Positions 1 to 8,827 of a stretch of 12,459 nt of DNA are shown one piece after another; position 1 is the first letter of the stretch, and every line of letters begins with the position of its first letter. The notes below the pieces were generated by a model. The model saw only the letters and a list, made by a program, of their open reading frames with translations, searched no databases and was not told where the DNA came from. A program made the position numbers and the translations under genes. The stretch is from Euperipatoides rowelli. Its lineage: Eukaryota; Onychophora; Udeonychophora; Euonychophora; Peripatopsidae. Location: NCBI GenBank assembly GCA_003024985.2, contig PXIH01S0021116.1. One strand, written 5' to 3'.

Positions 1-1146
1 TTCTGTGTATCAAATTAAATTGATTTCAAATCATTTCTATCAATTATTTGTGTGTTAAATATTTGTGTAGTTTTAAATTATAGAATAAAAAGTAGAAATA
101 TATTTTATTTTTTCATTACAATACTGCTATTAAGTTTTTGTGATATATAAATTCTATTAACATAATAATTACTGTATGCAGGTAAAAAACATATATTTAT
201 ATTTTTTCTTTCATTATTTAAAAAAGTTTAATCCACATTTTAAGCTACAAATATTACCAAAACAAAATAATAAAAAATATTTAGAAATGGTTATTATAAA
301 ATAATACAAAGAGCTTGCTTTGCAATAAACACTAAACTGAATCTGAAACATTAGCACTCAAAGATTTAGTTGAGAATTGCAAATCAATTGTTAAATATTT
401 TTAGATAAAAAAAAAATACATTAAAAAATATAATATTTTAATAAAAAAAATTAGATGCAACCAATTTAAAAAAAATTATTGTATACGCCTTATTTACAGT
501 GCCAAGAATGGCACAGGAATAAAATGAAATTCAAAATATAACATATAAACATTTCAAATGAACTGGTTTTGATATAATTTTTATATTCAATACTAAATGA
601 CAACATCATTTAATAACATTTAAAAATATTTCTTTAAAAATAAAATATTTCCATTTTTTTTTTGTTCCAGAACTGGTAATTTTAAACTTCCATAATTCTC
701 TGGATAATTCAATATTTCTTCATTATATAATGAAGTCCAACAAGAATAAAAAAGATTTTACAATTTAAGAAATTATATTTCAAGGAATCCTTGATTTGCC
801 ACTCCATGTTCGTACATCTCTTTTTTTTCTGTGCAACTATTTGTATTAGTGGAACCATAAACTCTTTACTCCATTATCGTGACAAGTCACAAGACATTAG
901 CACGCAAAAGTTTCATCCAAAAGCAAACTTGACCTGTGCTACGTCACATTTTTAGAAGTGTTATCACTAAAACTTCAAATTTGGTGAACAAAAAAACACT
1001 GAAATTTCAACAAAATCTTACGTTATTTCAATTGCCAATTAAGATACACAAAAGCTGGAATAAGACTAATAATTAATAGAAAACAACAAATGTACTACTA
1101 ATAAAATAAGTGAGATCAATTGAAAAATACAAAATGATTAAAAATG
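1..1146. other. Gene-free AT-rich DNA
   Basis: No open frame of useful length, splice-bounded exon or RNA gene could be supported on either strand. The stretch is dominated by A and T runs. A small odd palindrome (CAAGGAATCCTTG) lies at 781-793. Between about 780 and 1000 the composition is slightly less AT-rich, with some CpG (tacgtcac, atcgtgac), but no coding pattern was recognised there. Confidence 0.6.
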
Positions 1147-3200
1147 TAGAAATAAATTGTGAAAGAAATTAAGAGTAGCAAGGGATGAACAGTTCAGAAA
1201 TGAAACAAATAGTATAAAGGAATAAAAAGTCCAGTGGTGAAACAAATGAATAGTAACATGGAATTAATAGTTCAGAGGTGAGGTAAAAGATAGTAGTAGT
1301 AGTAGTAAGGAAAAAAGTTCAAAAGAAAAAGAAATAAATAGTAGCAGAGAATGAACTCAAGGTGAAAGAAATGAGTAAGAGCAAGGAATGAACAGTTCTG
1401 TGGTAAAATATTAAACAGTTTAAAGGTGAAACAAATGAGTAGTAATAAAAAATGAACACTTGAGCGATGAAAAAAGGAGTAGAAAGATAAACCAGTTCAG
1501 TGGGGAAAGAAATTAATAGTGCAATGAATGAACTCTTGGTGAAAGAAATGAGTAGGAACAAGGAGTGAACAGTTTTGTGGGAAAAAAATGATAATTCAGA
1601 GGGAAAACAAATGAGTAGTAGCGAGAATATTAACAGTTTAGTGATGATAAAGAAATCAGAAGCATCAAAGAATGAACAGTTAAGTGGTGAAATAAATAAA
1701 TAGGGGCAGGGATGAACAGTTCTGTGTTGAAATAAATAGAGTGCAGGAATGAACAGTTCGGTGGTGAAAAAATGAGTAACGGAAGTCATATGATGAAAAA
1801 ATGATGAAACAAGAAATGAACAGTCCAATGGTAAAACAAAGGAGTATAGCAAGAATGAACAGTTTAATGTAGAAAGTGAGTAATAAAAGAAATGAGCAAT
1901 AGCAAAGAATGAACAGTTCATTGGTGAAATAATTTAGTAATAGCAAAGAATAATTAGTGAGTAATGAAACAAATGATTTATAAGCAGAATGAACAGCTCT
2001 ATGGTAAAAGAAATTAATAGTAGAAAAAAAGAACAGTTCAGTGGTGAAAGAAATGAGGAGTAAAGAATGACTGATTCAGCGGTGGAAAAATTAGTTAGGA
2101 GCAAGAAATGAACAGTTTCAATAGTAAATTTTAATAGTAACAAAAAATAACAGTTAAGGAGTGAAAGAAATGAGTAGCTTTGAGGAATGAACAGTTCAGT
2201 GGGGAGAGAAATAAAGTAACATGGAATGAACAGTTCAGTTGTAAAAGCAATTAATAGTAATAAAAAATGAATAGCTCAATGACAAAAGAAATTAGAAATT
2301 GTAAGGAATGAACTGTTTAGTGGTGAAATGAGTATTAACAAACAAGTAATGAATAGTACAGAGGTGAAAAAAAGATAATAATTTTTGAGCAATTCAGAGT
2401 AGGAGCAATAAATGAAGTGTTCAGTAGTGAAAGTAATGAGTAGAAGCAATGAACAAACAATTCAGTACCCAAAAAAATTAGTAGCAATTGAATGAACACT
2501 TTAGAGATTAAAGAAATGTGTCTGAGCAAGGAATGAATGGTTCAAGGTGAAATAAATAAGTAGCAGCAAAGAATTAACAGCTCAGAGGAGAAATAAAAGA
2601 GTGATGGCAAGGAATGATCAGTTCAGTTGTGAAGAAAATGAGTAATGGCAAGGAATGAATAGTTCAGTGGTGAAATAAATGAGTAGTAGCTAGGAATGTA
2701 CAGTATAGTATTGAAAAAATGAATAATAATAAAGAATAAGCCGTTAATTGGTGGAAGAAATGATTTGTGCAAAGAATGAACAGTTTAGTGGTGAAAGAAA
2801 TGAGGAGAAAAGAATGAACAATCAGTGGTTAAAAAAATTAATTGGAGCAAGGAATCAGTTCAGTTGTGAAAAAAATTTGTAGCAAAAAATTGAACATGTC
2901 AATGGTGAAAGAAAGAAAGAGTGGTAAGGAATGAACAGTTCAATGGTTGAAGAAATTAGTAATGATAAGAAATGAACAAATGGTGAAAGAAATTAATAGT
3001 AGCAAGAAATAAACCATATTGAAAAGAACTCCAGATAGAAATCTTTGGCGATGCAGGAGAATAAACCTCCGTCTCGGATAATACATCCAATGATGATGAA
3101 AGAAAGAACAGTCAGTGGTGTAAGAAATAAATAGTAGCAAAGAATAAACAGTTCAGTGGTGAAAGAAATGAGTAGTAGCACGCAATAAACAATTCAGTAA
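1147..3200. repeat. Diverged minisatellite, ~40-41 bp unit, ~50 copies
   Basis: About 2 kb of head-to-tail degenerate repeats. On the + strand the unit starts GAATGAACAGTTCAGTGG, continues through a purine-rich middle (gtgaaagaaat) and closes near GAGTAGTAGCAA. Unit starts can be followed at 2611, 2652, 2693 and 2733, giving steps of 41, 41 and 40. Well-preserved units occur near 2031, 2184, 2771 and 3148. Copies differ by many substitutions and small indels, so the array is old or not homogenised. The + strand is strongly purine-rich and C-poor. AACAGTT is the best-kept part, with at least 18 exact copies by eye. A short (TAG)n tract lies at about 1291-1307. The minus-strand open frames here (Phe/Ser/Leu-rich) come from the C/T-rich complement and have no gene-like features. 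Confidence 0.93.
3015..3095. other. Non-repeat insert inside the minisatellite
   Basis: The regular ~40-bp pattern stops after agcaagaaataaacc and resumes at about gatgaaagaaagaacagtcagtgg. The 80 or so bases between are richer in G+C and contain CpG (ggcgatgcagg, ctccgtctcgg), unlike any repeat unit. It may be an insertion, or unique DNA left between two arrays that grew towards each other. No family was recognised, and no inverted ends or clear target duplication were seen. Confidence 0.6.
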
Positions 3201-4229
3201 TCATATTATCAGTTATTCAATGTGATTGAAATATTTTAAAAACATTTATATAAAGTTTAACTGTCTTTTTCTCTTTACATTTTTCATTAGCCACTGATTT
3301 TGTTGTGAAAAACAAATTTTAAAGCTAACTAAAGATTCTTCATATAAAAAAAAAAAAAATTTTAACAATAAAGATTAATAAGCTATTCACAGTTTCAACT
3401 GTCAGTTAAACCAATCAGGCACGATAAAATTTCTAAGATTTAGTCTTAATTACTTTTAGGCAATCGTTTCATTTTTTTTTTTAATACTGTAAATTTTAAA
3501 TTGTGTTTTTTTCCTCCAGTTTTTTTTTAATTAGCAAACTTTATAGTGATTTCGTAAACCACTGGAAAATGATAATTAATAAATATTTCTTACAAACTTT
3601 AATGAAATTTAACCTGGCAAGTGTGAATTAAAATAAATAAATGGCAACTATTGGATGCAAAATACAATAATAATATATTTTTAAAAAAATGTACTTGTTA
3701 TTAGGAGGGCAATTATTTGTAAAAAAAAAAAATCTATTACAAAACAGAACAACTATTTAACTCCCAATGAATTTAAATAATTAATTCATTAAAATACTTT
3801 AACATAATGTAAACATACCAACTGTCCAACTTTAATTTTTATAACACTAACAATTTGTTTTGTCATTCAATTACACAATATATTAAAAAAAAATAATTCC
3901 CCATCTCAACAACATATTATAAGACTAGCTACAGAACAATGTAGGAGAAAAAATTCAAAGATTTTGGACATCTCCAGATTTTGTCTCTCTAATCTCAAGG
4001 TGTCCTCTTTCCTCTTTTACCCACTACTATAGCCCATTCGGTCTTTTAGAAGGCCAAAGCTTCATATGGAATGACCAAGAGAGGGTGAAAAACAAGAGGA
4101 GAGAACCAACTTTAGGAGAGAAAAAAAGCAGAAAATTCTGACGAAGGATTCTGTCGATCTGCTTTTTAGTAAGTCCACAAACTATACTCAATTTTTAAAT
4201 AGCAAAACTATTTTGTCAAATTGTGTGTG
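3201..4229. other. 3' flank of the JARID2 gene; no gene seen
   Basis: AT-rich DNA with many homopolymer A and T runs. No exon could be supported on either strand. The part from about 3940 to 4150 is less AT-rich (acccactactatagcccattcggtc, aggccaaagcttcatatgg) and might be transcribed sequence if JARID2 transcripts run past the AATAAA at 4252-4247, or an unrecognised repeat remnant. No coding frame or structural RNA was recognised in it. Confidence 0.45.
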
Positions 4230-4684
4230 AAACAAGACCCTTTAATTTTATTTTCTCTTTATAAATAGACTATTTAAGCATATTTGATGCTGTTCGTTTT
4301 TTCTTTTTTACTATAAAATCTGGGTTAGAAACTTTCACTTAGGCTATACAGAACACATACTGTATATCAGTGAGTTAGCATAATCCAATAAAAAAATGGA
4401 TTTTAAATTTGTCAAAAATAAAAAAAAAATAAAAATTGAAAAACAAACAAAAAATTATTTAAAATACTCTATTAGCAAAATATATTTAGTGAATTTTAGT
4501 TTTCTTATTATATGCAATATTATGTACAAAATAGTCCTCAATAAAAACATAAAAAAAAAAAATCATAACTAATAAAAAAAAAAAATTCTTATCCAGAGAT
4601 ATAACTCTTCCAGTTTCTTGGCCCCTTCTACCACATAAGGTGTATCAAATGTGGATACAATATTGGTCCTGTAAAAACATTGGT
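4230..4684 (-). other. Probable JARID2 3' UTR
   Basis: Minus-strand sequence directly after the TAG stop at 4687-4685. It is AT-rich with long T runs and has no further reading frame. The first canonical AATAAA on the minus strand after the stop is at 4252-4247, so cleavage is expected about 10-30 bases further on, near 4230; this left border is an estimate. A Pumilio-type element, TGTACATA on the minus strand, lies at 4528-4521. The length (about 450 nt) is inferred and not shown by transcript data; a longer UTR using a downstream signal is possible. Confidence 0.6.
4247..4252 (-). promoter_or_regulatory. Candidate polyadenylation signal AATAAA
   Basis: AATAAA on the minus strand, about 430 bases after the JARID2 stop codon, with an ATTAAA next to it at 4245-4240. 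It is the first canonical hexamer met downstream of the stop. In DNA this AT-rich the hexamer also arises by chance, so the call rests on position. Confidence 0.5.
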
Positions 4685-4783
4685 CTAGGTTTTTGGACTT
4701 TTTGGAATCAATTTCTTTTTAGGTGATGCTGCTGCCGAAGACATACGTCCAGAGATGTACTGCAATACTTCATTTAATTCTGC
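4685..4783 (-). CDS. JARID2: JARID2 terminal coding exon (stop codon included)
   Basis: Ninety-nine bases, 32 codons and TAG, preceded on the minus strand by a T-rich tract ending ttttttcag, a strong 3' splice site. It continues the upstream exon in phase 0. The peptide begins AELNEVLQYISGRMSS, aligning without gaps to vertebrate JARID2 where the line reads D-E-E-Q-I-I-S-L-V-N-Q-I-C-G-K-V-S (family sequence from memory), with shared I, G and S and conservative changes elsewhere. It then gives a short basic tail with two Ser-Pro-Lys steps (SPKKK and KSPKT) and ends. In JARID2 this region follows the C5HC2 zinc finger. Ending here argues against KDM5/JARID1 proteins, which continue into a long PLU-1 region and PHD fingers. 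The tail is shorter than the roughly 35-residue basic tail of human JARID2. The + strand frame at 4723-4911 is only the antisense of this exon and its intron border. Confidence 0.88.
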   Translation of the reverse strand, partial: AELNEVLQYISGRMSSAAASPKKKLIPKSPKT

Positions 4784-5588
4784 CTGAAAAAACAAAATCA
4801 ATAAAGAAATTAAGAAGAAGAAGAAAGAGCAATAAAGAATTAAACCATCTAAATACTGTTACTGTAGCTTTTTGGAAAAGTTCAAATATTCAATTCAAAC
4901 CAAGGTCTTGAAAAAGAATATCTGGACTTATTACATTATTTTAATGCTAAAATGTTTATTAAATAAAAATAAAAGGTTTAAAAGGTTTTATAGTGCCTAT
5001 CCCTTTTTTTTTAATTTAGCAAATCCAAAAAAAATTGATTTTTGACAGATACTAATAATAAATTTGAGTTCTAGATTTTAAGAAAACAGATAATAGGAAT
5101 ATACTATGTGGATATTTATGAGAATAATTTAATGAAACAATTTTTTTTAAAATTGGAACTACTCCTGGTTTTAATTGTTTGTATGTTTTGTCATATCTAT
5201 TTGGTATGTACAGTAACTTTTACTATGTAAATATTGTACTGCTACTGAAATGATAACAAATTTCATTGTAACCAAACACTGTTTTGTAATGCAAATAATT
5301 ATTTAATAATAAATAAAAATAGTAATAATAAATATGAAGTGAAACTGAGTATTTTTGGATATTAATTGAATTCTGAAAAGTTTGACAACTTATATTCCTG
5401 CTTTGGTTTAACGAATCATTTACTGTAGATAAGTTATAATTCCTACGATTAACAATTAACGATATCCAAAAGTTTGGATAAGGCCACAACTGAATAACAA
5501 CTTGATTATGGATTATAAACTTGCAACAGAAAATAAGCAATGGATTTGCACATTTTTAATCTATTTTATAATGAGGGTCATTCCCACC

Positions 5589-5863
5589 ATTAATGTAATA
5601 GATTGACTTTAAGGGAATAATAGTTTGGATTATAGAATGAGTGTATATTATCAGTTTGGACTAAGCCCAGATACCAATTATTTCAGAATAAACAATATTA
5701 TGGTTGATATAATTTGTTTCGGTCAGAAATACTTCCTACTCCGTGAGGGTAACCAACTCCTGGTATTAGGGGCTATGCAGTATATCAACCAAGTTATGAA
5801 CAACACACTATGGCTCGCTCAGCTGCACAGAATCAGTACAGGATATCCATATTAAAATGCTGA
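5589..5863 (+). pseudogene. Possible decayed C-terminal coding tail, Tyr/Gln/Asn-rich
   Basis: Two overlapping + strand frames look protein-like but are broken. The frame open at 5625-5855 starts with a Tyr-rich segment (YYQFGLSPDTNY). About base 5680 the better-looking frame shifts: it reads QNKQYYG, then meets stops at 5705-5707, 5744-5746 and 5750-5752, and is then open for 36 codons (PTPGIRGYAVYQPSYEQH and on) to TGA at 5861-5863. Just upstream, 5435-5490 also hints at a decayed Tyr/Gly/Asn-rich stretch (tataattcctacgat, tttggataaggccacaac). Tyr/Gly/Gln/Asn-rich tails are common at the ends of hnRNP-type RNA-binding proteins; that family link is inference and I recognise no specific protein. 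Frame breaks and antisense placement in an intron suggest a processed pseudogene truncated at its 5' end. No intact ATG-to-stop gene can be supported. Confidence 0.33.
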
Positions 5864-8210
5864 AAAGCATAGAAATGACAATGATACATAAAGTTAAACT
5901 TAACAGAATTTATTAATTTGTCATTAGATATATGAATGAAAGTTATTACTATAATTTAAACCTAGGGACAATGTGCCAAAAGGGAAACCGAAGGGAGTAG
6001 GCTATAGTTACTGGTCTGGAGAAATAGTGGACGAACATCCCTCCATTTAAGAGCCCTTGATGGTGGGTTTTAATGAAGTTAACTGAATCGGAGAAAGTTC
6101 TATTTTTTTAATGGTAACCTTAAGACACATCCAAAAACAGTTACTTTGGTTATAGCTAAACTTCGGTAAAATTTAGATACTATTGTAGTTTTGATGTTAG
6201 TATGACTAATCCAGGGGGAGTCAACATGTTACTTGATTCAACATGTAGAATGGGGAAATCATTGAAAGAACTTGGTGTTATTTTTTTATTCTGGTTTCAT
6301 CTGCATAGAAAATTGAAATTTCCTTTCAACTGGTGGTTAATTGCTGAGTCCAGTTGGGTCTAGAATGTTAAGAGTATCCATTTCTTCAGAAAAGGTATGG
6401 AATTATTTCAGGCAAAATGATTTTCACAGGAAAAGATTAAATGGTTTCCTTGATAAAGGAATGTAAGAAAATCATTTTCAAATTAATTAATTTTCCCAAA
6501 GATTGAAATACTTATGAATCCATAATATAGTATTGGTTATAAATGGATTTTGGCTTTTGGAATTGAATATATTAAATAACCACTATCTCAGCTATTTATA
6601 GTTCTTCAAAGTCTTTCTTGACTTCTATTCCCTAAAATATTTTGTCATCATCCCTGATATTTCAAGGGAATATGTAAAGGCATCTCTGCTGATTTAAGTT
6701 ATAATTTAAAGTCTTTTTTTTTCTTAAAGCATTAAAACATTTATTGAACTAAATATTTTATAATTTTTTTTTTTTAAAATTATACAGGTAGATACTGTAG
6801 TTAAAAGGGCACGTGCACATTTATCGTTTATTCAGAGAGAAAAGGGGGGTAGCGTCCTTGTTCCCAATGCGGTGCAAAACTGCCAATGCACATGTTTGGC
6901 TAGAATCAGAATTCTTTAAAAGACTATTTTTCAAAACGGCACACTTATTTGGGTTACATGAAACATTCGTCTGAACCTTAGATGTGGTAAAAACTAGAGG
7001 GCGCTGTTGCTTGGCACAGCTTGGATTTTTTTAAGAATGATCAAAAAGTTTGTCTAGTGATGGTGCACTTGTTTGTTGATGGCACACTTTATTAACTTTG
7101 GCTAAGAAATAGGGGTGGTACACATTTGGTGGGGAGCCCTGCGACAGCATTAAGCAGTATTTATTTTAAGACCAAACTTTGAAAAAAAAAAAAAAAACAG
7201 AGAGGGAGATCTTTCGTCATTCGGTAAATAACTGCAACCTCAGGGACTATTCTAAATACTGTATGGTGGAAATGCCAGTGAATTTTAGGTTTGTAATACT
7301 AATAAAAATATAATACCATAAGGTAGTTACTGTATATGTAAATACCCGATTCTTACCAAGATTGCCTTTGTGTTTTCTTCAAGTATATAGTTTGTAAATA
7401 GCTTGTAAATACTCATTTATTTTCTATTTTCAACTTATAATTTGATATTCTAAGTTCCTGTGAGGATAATTAGCCGTTTTTCTCATTCTGGAATTGTTGA
7501 TGCGATGGGTTTAAATGGAATTTATATTTTACATTTGGTGGAATCCTGTTTTATTCTGGGCCATTAACACTTACCGTCGTGAGAAGTCGGAGTTTTATCA
7601 TTATAGAACTTTGATCAACCCTATCTCTTAATCTACTTCCAAAGGTAAATGGATTTGTTTATGACCACCTTTATTGCATTGGACAACAGTGTTGTTTTTG
7701 TTTTGTTTTTGTTTGCTGAGTCTTACTCCGGGGGCTCATGCAGATTGTGAATAACATGTGCTGATGTAATTGTGTCATTACAACAACAGTATAGCTTCTA
7801 TTTATGTAAATAGCTAATAACTATCTCATTATTCCAAACTATTTATTTCATCTTTCCTCTTTCATTTCTTACAAAATTCCTTGCTGGTATTTGACTAAAA
7901 GATTATTCGTGGTTGCTTTCAGAATACGAGGGGGTAGCGAATGAGTGTTGGAAATACCGTACGGTAAACGTCAAGTTTTCATTTTCTATGTTTCTCTGCC
8001 TTAAAAGTTTTTCTCCAAGGAACTATGCATGTTTGACGTCAAGGCAAGTGATTGGAACTTAAGTTTTTTTTTTTTAAATGTTTTACAATTCTAATGTATA
8101 ACTTTACCAATCAACACTGTAAAAAAGCCCACATCAAATTTGCCTATTAGGAACTTTATTTTTTTTTTTTTTGTTACATTGTAACGACTTATTTGTCAAT
8201 AAATAATACA
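5864..8210 (+). other. 3'-UTR-like block, possible continuation of the retrocopy
   Basis: No coding frame. The block is visibly less AT-rich than its surroundings and has features typical of long 3' UTRs read on the + strand: four TGTAAATA elements between 7337 and 7812, T-rich tracts, and AATAAA near 8199 shortly before the composition changes. It contains CACGTG (6811-6816), the 12-bp palindrome TACCGTACGGTA (7955-7966) and TGACGTCA (8034-8041). An A15 run lies near 7182-7196. There is no poly(A) tract after 8199 and no target-site duplication was found, so the retrocopy reading is tentative. It could also be a nested antisense transcript or simply unique intronic DNA. Confidence 0.28.
7337..7812 (+). 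promoter_or_regulatory. Cluster of four TGTAAATA (Pumilio-type) elements
   Basis: TGTAAATA occurs on the + strand at 7337-7344, 7393-7400, 7404-7411 and 7805-7812; a fifth copy lies far upstream at 5226-5233. UGUANAUA is the established RNA recognition element of PUF/Pumilio proteins. At this base composition I estimate about one + strand copy in the whole window, so four within 476 bases is a cluster. The sites could act only if the + strand is, or was, transcribed as an mRNA 3' UTR. Confidence 0.4.
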
Positions 8211-8310
8211 GTATCTGCTTGGATCAATTCAATTTACACTTCCACAATAAACAGTATGATCTGTGAATCAATGATGAAATCTATACAGGACTTTTGAAAT
8301 ATGATCTCCT

Positions 8311-8387
8311 GGTGGCTAAATGCGACTAAAAATTCCATTTGGTGACTAAAACATATTTTATTTGTATTCATAGCACTGGTGACTACA
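8311..8387. repeat. Short repeats of GGTGRCTA / GCGACTAA type
   Basis: Four related blocks: ggtggctaaa at 8311, tgcgactaaa at 8321, ggtgactaaa at 8341 and ggtgactaca at 8378. They are irregularly spaced, so this is not a clean tandem array. Motifs like atgcgactaaaaatt occur in some animal nonautonomous DNA transposons (recollection only); no paired inverted ends were found here. Confidence 0.3.
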
Positions 8388-8469
8388 CTAACTTATTTAA
8401 TAAAACAATTATTTTACAAAGCTGAATCGTTTCATTAAATTTTTTCCAGTCTTAATAATAGTCCATCAT

Positions 8470-8516
8470 TTATCAGTATAATGGTGACATACAGTATATC
8501 ACCATTATACTGATAA
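8470..8516. repeat. Near-perfect 47-nt palindrome
   Basis: Left arm TTATCAGTATAATGGTGA (8470-8487) and right arm TCACCATTATACTGATAA (8499-8516) are exact reverse complements over 18 bp. Inside them, ATAC (8489-8492) and GTAT (8494-8497) also pair around a single A; the only internal mismatch is C8488 against A8498. As DNA it could extrude a cruciform. As RNA it would be a long hairpin with almost no loop, which does not suit a normal pre-miRNA. It lies in the last intron of JARID2, about 200 bases from the splice donor. Confidence 0.9.
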
Positions 8517-8719
8517 TAAATTATTAATTTTTTAAGTTGTCTTAAAAAAAGTTATGTCTTGTATGTGCAATGATTAAAGTACCTAGTTCCACTAGACTTT
8601 TAACAAAATACTATAGAGCCATATAAAGTAAATACAGTAAAGTATATAGAATCACAACCCGCATTGACAAAAACAATAAATGAGGAACTTATAAACTTAA
8701 TATTATTAGCTTTTATTAC

Positions 8720-8827
8720 CTGATCAAGACGGTAAAGTAGCTTCCAATTTTTGAAATTTTTTCTTTTCTGTAACAAGTTGATGGCATGTTGCAAACAGTA
8801 TACACTTTCTTCCAATTCATTAACAAC
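8720..8827 (-). CDS. JARID2: JARID2 penultimate coding exon (zinc-finger second half)
   Basis: One hundred and eight bases, 36 codons, phase 0 at both ends. On the minus strand it is preceded by a T-rich tract ending aattag and followed by CAG|gtaata. The peptide starts VVNELEESVYCLQHAINLL and ends LLYRLDQ. It matches vertebrate JARID2 after YLSM: VV..N..VFCLECAL, then LKLMYRYDEE (from memory). This is the second half of the C5HC2-type zinc finger carried by JARID2 and KDM5 proteins. C67 and H70 (numbered from the first full codon of the window's fragment) keep a C-L-x-H step as in KDM5, but Cys/His expected further on (human JARID2 has C-x2-C-x4-H and a later KSC) read Leu and Phe here. The in-frame ATG at 8815-8813 is internal and not a start, and the frame reading on past 8720 is intron. 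Confidence 0.93.

Larger units (their letters stand above)
4784..8719 (-). other. JARID2: Last JARID2 intron (3936 bp, phase 0)
   Basis: Bounded on the minus strand by CAG|gtaata at 8720/8719 and ttttttcag|GCA at 4784/4783. Removing it joins ...LLYRLDQ to AELNEVL... in frame, matching JARID2. It holds plus-strand retrocopy-like sequence (about 5430-8210), a cluster of Pumilio-type sites, a 47-nt palindrome at 8470-8516 and a small GGTGRCTA repeat at 8311-8387. The part 4790-5400 is AT-rich with nothing recognised. Confidence 0.88.

Noticed and set aside
1319-3181. Several minus-strand open frames of 62-200 codons rich in Phe, Ser, Leu, Ile and Tyr
   Set aside because: They are the C/T-rich complement of the minisatellite. 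Their repeated peptides (TELFI, NCSF) follow the repeat period in shifting frames, with no promoter, splice or domain evidence.
1147-3200. Resemblance to a CRISPR array
   Set aside because: The repeats are contiguous and degenerate throughout, with no conserved repeat alternating with unique spacers, and the DNA is from an animal genome with introns.
4723-4911. Plus-strand open frame of 62 codons
   Set aside because: It is the antisense of the JARID2 terminal exon and its polypyrimidine tract; the minus strand explains the conserved part fully.
5223-5540. Minus-strand open frame of 105 codons
   Set aside because: AT-rich composition, no recognisable domain, and located inside an intron. It overlaps the left part of the possible + strand pseudogene.
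8470-8516. The palindrome as a microRNA precursor
   Set aside because: The hairpin stem is about 22 pairs with a one-base apical loop, too short and too tightly closed for normal Drosha/Dicer processing.
8600-8815. Minus-strand ORF as a stand-alone small gene starting at the ATG at 8815
   Set aside because: The upstream splice acceptor at 8828 and the match to JARID2 show this ATG is internal. The part below 8720 is intron.
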